Assembly (NCBI GenBank): GCA_003153335.1
Contig: PLYG01000544.1
Span: 1,546 to 12,870, forward strand
Origin: Betaproteobacteria bacterium
GTDB lineage: Bacteria > Pseudomonadota > Gammaproteobacteria > Burkholderiales > Casimicrobiaceae
Reading direction: 5' to 3'
DNA: 11,325 bases
Made by a program: the position numbers and the translations under genes. The notes beneath the pieces are model-generated. The model ran no database searches, was not told the origin of the DNA, and worked only from the letters and a program-made list of their open reading frames with translations. Positions 7,582 through 11,325 of this stretch are shown here, piece by piece (the stretch's first letter is position 1; the number at the start of each line of letters is the position of its first letter).

Positions 7582-7920
7582 ATGAACACAGAATCACCAA
7601 TGGAAAGCAGTATGAAAAAAATCGTCGCTGAACCATACCGCGATATTGACTTCTCCAACGCAAAGCGTGGTCCCGTCATTCGTAGTGAACCAGGAAAGAC
7701 AAAAATCTCGATCCGCATTGACAACGCGGTGATCGAGTACTTTCGCGCCCAAGTCGAACGGGCTGGCGCCGGGAACTATCAGACACTGATGAACGACGCT
7801 TTGCTTGGGTTCATCCAGCAGCGTTCAGTCATCGACGCGGTACGACTGGTAGTTCGCGAGGAATTATCATCGCCGCGAGCCAAGCCACGTCAAGCCCGCG
7901 TTCGTGCGGCCGTTGCATAG
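7582..7920 (+). CDS. BrnA-type antitoxin, apparently without its toxin
   Basis: This 112-residue protein matches the BrnA antitoxin family. It has a leader DIDFSNAKRGPVI, then a CopG-like ribbon-helix-helix: the strand KTKISIRIDNAVIEYFRAQ and the helices around NYQTLMNDALLGFIQQ. A longer basic C-terminal tail (SPRAKPRQARVRAAVA) follows. The ribbon-helix-helix should bind an operator as a dimer, while other parts neutralise the toxin. BrnA normally follows BrnT; here the preceding gene is only a short relic of a different toxin type, so the antitoxin looks orphaned. AAGGAAAGG just upstream serves as ribosome-binding site. An orphan antitoxin may persist as an anti-addiction factor or regulator; that is inference. 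An attC-like site begins 7 bp after its stop. Confidence 0.82.
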   Translation: MNTESPMESSMKKIVAEPYRDIDFSNAKRGPVIRSEPGKTKISIRIDNAVIEYFRAQVERAGAGNYQTLMNDALLGFIQQRSVIDAVRLVVREELSSPRAKPRQARVRAAVA

Positions 7921-7926
7921 AGTGCG

Positions 7927-7984
7927 GCCTAACCTCACGTTCCACAGGACGGCCTTCGGCCGCCAGTGAACCTGGACGTTTCGC
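7927..7984 (+). other. Degenerate attC-like recombination site (candidate)
   Basis: The box GCCTAAC (7927-7933) fits the attC R'' consensus RYYYAAC and starts 7 bp after the brnA stop. A 5-base spacer is followed by an imperfect stem, TTCCACAGGACGGCC (7940-7954) against GGCCGCCAGTGAA (7958-7970), with an unpaired C7942 and A7949 and one A-A mismatch, closed by loop TTC. A 7-base gap then leads to GTTTCGC (7978-7984), which pairs with the first box at 5 of 7 positions and keeps the GTT of the crossover box but not the RRRY part. The total of 58 bp is near the minimum attC length. It could instead be just a hairpin or transcription-end structure for brnA; there is no T-run. Confidence 0.45.
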
Positions 7985-8017
7985 GTCAACGTATCTGAAC
8001 CGGACTGGAGGAGCCTT

Positions 8018-8815
8018 ATGAAACCAAGGTCGCTGGCTCGCTGCCTATCAATGCTTGGTGTCGCCGCTCTGTTAATTGCGGGTGCAGCATCTGCCGCCGA
8101 TGTGCACGTGATGATCTCGGCCGGTTTTTACCGGGTCTATTCGGAGCTGGGTCCGACTTTCGAGCGCGCGACCGGCCACCGCCTGGTCACGACTCGGGGT
8201 CCATCGATGGGTGACTCTCCTGAGTCGATTCCCACCCGCCTCGCGCGAGGCGAGACCGCGGATGTCGTAATCCTGGATGGAGCGGCCGCCGATGAACTTG
8301 GCCGGCGAGGATTGGTGCGCCCCGACAGCAAGGTCGAGTTTGCCCGCTCCATGGTCGGCATGGTGGTGCGCGCCGGGGCCGCAAAGCCGGACATCGGCAG
8401 CGTCGAAGCATTCCGGACCACGCTGCTTGCAGCGAAGTCTATCGCGTACTCGGACAGTGGCAGCGGCACCTTTCTTTCGACCACGCTGTTCCCGAAGCTC
8501 GGCATCGCGGATCAAGTGGCGGGCAAGAGTCGAAAGGTGCGCGGGCCGCCGTCCGGCGAGCCGGTGGCCGCGGTCGTCGCGCGTGGCGAGGCCGAGATCG
8601 GCTTCCAGCAGGTCAGCGAGCTGATACACGTCCCGGGGGTTACCTTCGTCGGCACGATTCCGGCCGAGCTCCAGCCGGGGTTTTCCTTCGCGGGTGCGCT
8701 CACCAGCAAGGCGCAGCAGCCGGAGGCGGCCAGTGCGCTTATCCGCTTCCTCGCATCGCCCGACGCGGCGCCAGCGATCTCGAAAGCCGGGCTGACTCCA
8801 CTCCCGGCACGGTAG
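8018..8815 (+). CDS. Orphan ModA-like periplasmic substrate-binding protein
   Basis: This 265-residue secreted protein belongs to the type II periplasmic binding fold, molybdate-binding (ModA-like) family. A Sec signal covers residues 1-26, with hydrophobic core LGVAALLIAG and cleavage site ASA-AD. The mature part begins with the strand VHVMISAGF and contains RLARGETADVVILDGAAADEL, SIAYSDSGSGTFLSTTLF (the ligand-loop region), GEPVAAVVARGEAEIGFQQVSEL and a C-terminal ALIRFLASPDAAPAISKAGLTP. GGAGGAG lies 4-5 bases before the ATG. No modB or modC permease/ATPase genes are nearby, and the family contains many orphans that are not molybdate carriers, so the ligand is unknown. Its codon use looks more like the flanking chromosome than like its neighbours. 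It stands alone between two toxin-antitoxin relics. Confidence 0.83.
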   Translation: MKPRSLARCLSMLGVAALLIAGAASAADVHVMISAGFYRVYSELGPTFERATGHRLVTTRGPSMGDSPESIPTRLARGETADVVILDGAAADELGRRGLVRPDSKVEFARSMVGMVVRAGAAKPDIGSVEAFRTTLLAAKSIAYSDSGSGTFLSTTLFPKLGIADQVAGKSRKVRGPPSGEPVAAVVARGEAEIGFQQVSELIHVPGVTFVGTIPAELQPGFSFAGALTSKAQQPEAASALIRFLASPDAAPAISKAGLTPLPAR

Positions 8816-8825
8816 TTCGCGCAAT

Positions 8826-8844
8826 CGCGCATTTTGAATGCGCG
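8826..8844 (+). terminator. Perfect 8-bp hairpin after the ModA-like gene
   Basis: CGCGCATT (8826-8833) and AATGCGCG (8837-8844) form a perfect stem with a TTG loop, starting 11 bp after the stop codon. Position and stability suit a transcript end or a 3' stabilising structure. It lacks a proper T-run (only GGTTTGATTT about 13 bases on), so intrinsic termination is uncertain. Confidence 0.4.
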
Positions 8845-8879
8845 GACGTACTCTGGTTTGATTTAGCCGGGAAAATTAA

Positions 8880-8896
8880 TCAACCACGGCCCCTTT
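8880..8896 (+). repeat. Copy 1 of a 17-bp dispersed repeat
   Basis: TCAACCACGGCCCCTTT here is identical to 9699-9715, and its core is present inverted at 9657-9669. The copies bracket the HI1419/HI1420-type toxin-antitoxin pair. They may be the ends of a small non-coding element. Confidence 0.75.
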
Positions 8897-8922
8897 TATT
8901 TCTTTTATTTCACGTAACCCTC

Positions 8923-8945
8923 GATACGCGTATCCCATAGGATAC
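8923..8945 (+). promoter_or_regulatory. Overlapping palindromes, probable operator/promoter of the toxin-antitoxin pair
   Basis: GATACGCGTATC (8923-8934) is a perfect 12-bp palindrome. GTATCC-CATA-GGATAC (8930-8945) is a second perfect inverted repeat sharing its central arm. The half-site GATAC thus occurs three times in alternating orientation within 23 bp, ending 20 bp before the toxin start. A TACACT at 8943-8948 could be the -10 box, so a dimer of the helix-turn-helix antitoxin bound here would cover the promoter. The symmetry is plain in the sequence; the identity of the binding protein is inferred. Confidence 0.6.
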
Positions 8946-8965
8946 ACTATGCAGATGCGCGTACG

Positions 8966-9241
8966 ATGACCGAGGTCTATCGAGACTGGATCAATTCCCT
9001 CAAAGATGGCGCAAGTTGTGCACGTATTCAAGTTCGCGTCGATCGACTCGTCCATGGCAATCCGGGACAGCATCGGAACCTCACTGATGGCGTTTCGGAG
9101 TTGAAGATTGATTTCGGTTCTGGCTACCGCGTTTACTACACCGAGCGAGCCGGCGAGTTCATTGTGCTTCTGGCCGGCGGCGACAAGTCATCTCAGAAGC
9201 AAGACATCAGGGCGGCCATTGCGCTCGCCAATAATCTGTAG
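8966..9241 (+). CDS. HI1419-type RelE/ParE-family toxin
   Basis: This 91-residue protein matches the addiction-module killer family typified by Haemophilus HI1419: TEVYRDWINSLKDG at the start, then CARIQVRVDRLVHGNPGQHR, GVSELKIDFGSGYRVYYTE, and EFIVLLAGGDKSSQKQDIRAAIALA. All the landmark motifs (RI..R..RL..GN.G, GV.EL.I..G.GYRVYY, LL.GGDKS.Q..DI..A) are present, so it looks functional. Members are RelE-superfamily toxins thought to act on translation. Toxin-first order is normal for this group. ATG 8966 is the only in-frame ATG near the expected start; no Shine-Dalgarno is visible, so translation may begin on a short leader or be coupled to a 6-codon open frame (8949-8969) whose TGA overlaps the ATG. 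The antitoxin follows after 12 bp. Confidence 0.88.
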   Translation: MTEVYRDWINSLKDGASCARIQVRVDRLVHGNPGQHRNLTDGVSELKIDFGSGYRVYYTERAGEFIVLLAGGDKSSQKQDIRAAIALANNL

Positions 9242-9253
9242 GAGCAAGACCAA

Positions 9254-9571
9254 ATGCCCAAGAATGTAGCCAAGGCTTCCGCGAAAACCAAGACTGTGCC
9301 ATACGACGTGGCGGAACAACTGCGTACACCCAAAGAGATGGCCGCTTATCTCGATGCATGGCTCGCAGAGGCGCCAGACGACGCGACTGGCATTGCACGT
9401 GCGCTAGGAGACATTGCTCGCGCACGCGGAATGTCGCAGGTTGCGCGCGATGCAGGGCTAAGCCGTGAGAGTCTGTACAAGGCTCTCAGCGAGAACGGCA
9501 ACCCAAGTTTCGCAACCGTCCTCAAAGTTGCACGCGCGCTCGGCGTGCGGCTGCACGCTGAACCGGCTTGA
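9254..9571 (+). CDS. HI1420-type helix-turn-helix antitoxin
   Basis: This 105-residue protein matches the HI1420 addiction-module antidote family. A Lys/Ala-rich N-terminal tail leads into YDVAEQLRTPKEMAAYLDAW, then DDATGIARALGDIARARGM. The helix-turn-helix is SQVARDAGLSRESLYKALSE, and the end is GNPSFATVLKVARALGVRL. It should bind the toxin and repress the operon through the upstream palindromes. Its ribosome-binding site AGGAG (9240-9244) overlaps the toxin stop codon, 9 bases before the ATG, which couples the two genes. Length and motifs are normal, and the pair is the best-preserved module of the island. The usual alternative name would be a HigA-like antitoxin; assignment to the HI1420 group is by the ALGDIARARGM and GNPSFATVLKV signatures. 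Confidence 0.9.
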   Translation: MPKNVAKASAKTKTVPYDVAEQLRTPKEMAAYLDAWLAEAPDDATGIARALGDIARARGMSQVARDAGLSRESLYKALSENGNPSFATVLKVARALGVRLHAEPA

Positions 9572-9615
9572 GGCATCGCTAAAACAAAAATCGAGCCTGT
9601 CCCTGAGGTTTCCCT

Positions 9616-9652
9616 CAAATGGATGGCGCTGATCGCAGTGCTGAGCCTGGTC
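9616..9652 (+). pseudogene. 37-bp relic resembling an RND permease
   Basis: Bases 9616-9652 match 2901-2937 of the permease gene at 32 of 37 positions, in the same reading frame: KWMALIAVLSLV here, KWMMLIAVLSFV there. The segment corresponds to the start of TM7. The five differences fit a paralogous pump gene better than a recent copy of the one at 1309. The match stops sharply on both sides and a TAA follows at 9656. It is short, so chance or a mosaic origin cannot be excluded. Confidence 0.5.
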
Positions 9653-9654
9653 AA

Positions 9655-9717
9655 TTAAAGGGGCCGTGGCCGAATATTTTTCGCGATCCGAGAACAACTC
9701 AACCACGGCCCCTTTAA
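9655..9717. repeat. 15-bp perfect inverted repeat containing copies 2 and 3 of the dispersed repeat
   Basis: TTAAAGGGGCCGTGG (9655-9669) and CCACGGCCCCTTTAA (9703-9717) are exact complements separated by 33 bp. The right arm lies within the 17-bp repeat TCAACCACGGCCCCTTT (9699-9715) also seen at 8880. The unit looks like a small hairpin element of 63 bp. It sits between the RND relic and the XRE relic, at a breakpoint of both. Confidence 0.75.
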
Positions 9718-9718
9718 G

Positions 9719-9904
9719 GTTCACAAGGCGCGGCAGAAGGCAGGTTTGACCCAGGCGCAGGTAGCAGAACGAATGGGTACGCAGGCGCCTGCCGTCGCGC
9801 GGCTCGAGCGATCCGTTGCCACTGGAAGGCACTCACCGTCTATCGCGACGCTTCGTAAGCACGCTACGGCATGCGGTAAGAGTTTGGTCTTGCGCATCGC
9901 GTGA
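9719..9904 (+). pseudogene. 3' fragment of an XRE-family helix-turn-helix antitoxin
   Basis: The frame ending at TGA 9902-9904 gives about 61 residues typical of the C-terminal part of a HigA-like antitoxin: ARQKAGLTQAQVAERMGT (the helix-turn-helix), APAVARLERSVATGRHSPSI and ATLRKHATACGKSLVLRIA. The frame stays open upstream through the inverted repeat to 9659, but no ATG or GTG is in frame there, and the repeat-derived residues (NHGPFK) look foreign. The normal N-terminus is missing and no toxin gene is adjacent. It should be silent unless a rare start codon is used. Confidence 0.75.
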
Positions 9905-10023
9905 GGCAGCATGTGAGGTCGTTTTGCTGACGCTCATCCTTGCGCTCGCAACCGCCCTACTTCTTAGCCTACGCAGCGGTCTGGAATGGTTACTCTGGCC
10001 CCGAATGGTTTCTCTCCGCACTC
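9905..10023. other. Right edge of the accessory region, no gene seen
   Basis: The stretch of 119 bp between the XRE relic and the 3' end of the minus-strand aminotransferase gene has no recognisable coding content. The plus-strand reading TLILALATALLLSLRS is hydrophobic but short and without a start. No tRNA, repeat or integrase site was seen, so the right-hand boundary of the island is undefined. No clear terminator is visible for the two converging transcripts. Confidence 0.4.
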
Positions 10024-11205
10024 TCACGCCAATGCCCGCCCCAGCGCCTCGTAATCCGACAACTCGTTGTACACCTGCGCCGAGATACGCACCCACGGAT
10101 GGCCATCGATGGCGATGATCGGGACTTCGATCCGGTGTTCCCGCAGAAGCTTCAGGCGCCAGTGCGCGACCGATTCGGGCGTGGCGGGCTCAGCGCTGGG
10201 CAGCGGCAAGGTGACCATGCCGGCAAACATCTGCGCCGGTGCCCCCGCTTCGACGCCCCACGCATCGGCGATCAGGGCTGACGCCTCGCGCGCCTGGTCG
10301 CGCAACGCAGTCCGATAGCGCTCAACGCCCAGCGTCTCGATGAACTCCAGCGCCGCCGTCACCGCCAGGCGCGCACCGGGATTGCCGGTGCCGGTCCAGG
10401 CGAATTCCCTTTCGAAGCCTTCGCCGTAGAAGTTGGAAATCACCGCCGGGTGCAGGTCGCGCTGGCCTTCGGGCGTGGCGACAATAAAGCCGCAGCCCTT
10501 GGGCGCGCACAACCACTTGTGGCAATTACCGACATACCAATCGACGCCTGTGTCGCCCAACGCGTCCAGCGCGAGTGGAAGGAGTCCGGGGGCATGCGCG
10601 CCATCGACCAGCACGGACGCGCCGCGTTCGCGGCACAACGGCACGATCGCATCGATGGGCGTCACCACCGCCAGCGGCGAAAAAATGTGATCGATGATCG
10701 CCAGCCGCGCGCCGCCCGCGAGCGCCTTGGCGTAAGCGGCAACCAGCGCGTCCGGCCCCGGCAGCGGCCAAGGCACGCGCGCCTCCACCACGGTCAGGCG
10801 GTGCCTGTCGGCGATGAAGCGCGCCGTGTTCTTCAGCGCGGGATAGGCGTGGTTGGCGATGACGATCCGATCGCCCGCGCGCCATCGAATCGAACGCAGT
10901 ACCGCATTGGCACCCGCGGTGGCGTTGTCGACAAAGGCCACGCGCGAAGGCGATGCACCTACAAAGCCGGCCAGCCGCGCACCGGCCGCGCGCAGCGCAG
11001 CAGGCAACTCGTCGACCATGAAGCGCACCGGTTCCCGTTCCAACGCATCGCGCCAGCGCGATTCTTCGGCGAGGACATGGCGCGGCGCGGCGCCGTAGGA
11101 GCCGTGATTGAGGAAATGGATCGCCGGGTCGAGCGACCAGAGGCCGCGCAGGCCATGGCCGAAGCGGGAGCCGCGTGTCGGCAGGAAGGCGGCGCGGATT
11201 CGCAA
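10024..11205 (-). CDS. Class V aminotransferase (isopenicillin-N-epimerase-like PLP enzyme)
   Basis: This 393-residue pyridoxal-phosphate enzyme of fold type I belongs to the aminotransferase class V/cysteine-desulfurase superfamily, epimerase-like branch. Landmarks are FLNHGSYGAAPR (31-42), the cofactor-phosphate region VDNATAGANAVLRS (92-105), ANHAYPALKNT (118-128), VLVDGAHAPG (198-207, with Asp201 and His204 near the ring), the Schiff-base lysine Lys230 in GNCHKWLCAPKG, and a C-terminal IDGHPWVRISAQVYN. Length and motifs are complete. The start is unusual: TTG at 11205, with an in-frame TAA only 3 bases upstream (11209-11211) and no in-frame ATG before residue 63, so TTG is the best candidate. 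It follows the preceding minus-strand gene directly, suggesting translational coupling. The substrate cannot be inferred; such enzymes act on amino acids or their derivatives. Confidence 0.88.
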   Translation of the reverse strand: MRIRAAFLPTRGSRFGHGLRGLWSLDPAIHFLNHGSYGAAPRHVLAEESRWRDALEREPVRFMVDELPAALRAAGARLAGFVGASPSRVAFVDNATAGANAVLRSIRWRAGDRIVIANHAYPALKNTARFIADRHRLTVVEARVPWPLPGPDALVAAYAKALAGGARLAIIDHIFSPLAVVTPIDAIVPLCRERGASVLVDGAHAPGLLPLALDALGDTGVDWYVGNCHKWLCAPKGCGFIVATPEGQRDLHPAVISNFYGEGFEREFAWTGTGNPGARLAVTAALEFIETLGVERYRTALRDQAREASALIADAWGVEAGAPAQMFAGMVTLPLPSAEPATPESVAHWRLKLLREHRIEVPIIAIDGHPWVRISAQVYNELSDYEALGRALA

Positions 11206-11208
11206 TCC

Positions 11209-11325
11209 TTACATTCCCGGTGCAACCGGCGGCACCGGATCGGGGAGCGGTGAGGGTTGCAAGGGAGGAAGGCCAGGGTGCGTCGGCGTCAATCCCGTAG
11301 CCGAGCCCGGCAAACCCGGGACCGC
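11209..11325 (-). CDS. Proline-rich C-terminus of an upstream minus-strand gene (partial)
   Basis: The minus-strand frame open from the window edge to TAA 11209-11211 encodes 38 residues rich in Pro, Gly and Leu (LPPLQPSPLPDPVPPVAPGM at the end). It lies in the same frame as the aminotransferase, separated by TAA-GGA-TTG. The low-complexity tail resembles the flexible C-terminus of a secreted or envelope protein, but the body of the gene is outside the window, so no function can be given. Confidence 0.55.
   Translation of the reverse strand, partial: AVPGLPGSATGLTPTHPGLPPLQPSPLPDPVPPVAPGM

Noticed and set aside
8949..8969. Six-codon leader frame overlapping the HI1419-type toxin start
   Set aside because: It is too short to distinguish from chance and has no ribosome-binding site; mentioned only as a possible coupling frame.
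9655..9717. Inverted repeat as an intrinsic terminator of the toxin-antitoxin operon
   Set aside because: The 33-base loop and the lack of a T-run do not fit; the repeated copy at 8880 points to a dispersed element instead.
4276..10023. Classic genomic island with tRNA-derived attachment repeats and an integrase
   Set aside because: No tRNA, no integrase and no long direct repeat pair were found at the two edges.
10450..11253. Plus-strand open frame (267 codons)
   Set aside because: It is the antisense shadow of the aminotransferase, which has complete catalytic motifs on the other strand.
1..11325. CRISPR array, rRNA or tRNA
   Set aside because: No regularly spaced repeats with unique spacers and no recognisable structural RNA sequence on either strand.

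Overview
The window comes from a high-GC bacterium, most likely a betaproteobacterium. That placement rests on the G/C-rich third codon positions of the flanking genes, the RND pump pair, the toxin-antitoxin families present and the GGGGACAGACCACG-type repeat (seen here as its complement). It is inference, not proof.

Layout. (1) 1-4276: chromosomal-looking DNA with a two-gene efflux operon, a lipoprotein membrane-fusion adaptor (160-1296) and an RND permease (1309-4311). The permease loses its native end at about 4276, just before the last transmembrane helix. (2) 4276-10023: an accessory region, visibly less G/C-biased and full of breakpoints. In order it holds the 3' end of an unknown membrane-anchored protein; a PHP-domain/ATPase gene (TrlF-like) with its middle deleted and its tail lost; the 3' end of a MazF/PemK toxin; an intact antitoxin/ParE-RelE toxin pair; the 3' end of a DUF4258-like toxin next to an intact BrnA-type antitoxin; an orphan ModA-like secreted binding protein; an intact HI1419/HI1420-type toxin-antitoxin pair with a palindromic operator; a 37-bp RND-pump relic; a hairpin-forming repeat; and the 3' end of an XRE-type antitoxin. 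(3) 10024-11325: chromosomal-looking DNA on the minus strand, a class V aminotransferase (isopenicillin-N-epimerase-like) starting right after a proline-rich gene that runs off the window.

The accessory region reads as a decaying defence/addiction island. Three antitoxin genes look complete, two of them with their toxins. Five broken genes keep their 3' ends and have lost their 5' ends. Two stretches, 4682-4783 and 7927-7984, have the geometry of degenerate integron attC sites: an R''-like box at or just after a stop codon, an inner stem with an unpaired base, and an R'-like box at the mirrored distance. This raises the possibility that part of the island descends from an array of mobile gene cassettes without an integrase. 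An RND-like relic on the far side of the island (9616-9652) suggests the island replaced the end of one pump gene and most of a second one.

I found no tRNA, rRNA, CRISPR array, integrase or intact transposase. The most interesting points are the attC-like pair, the 3'-end-only pattern of the relics, the split PHP-ATPase gene and the RND relic. All rest on reading by eye and need a homology or covariance-model search.
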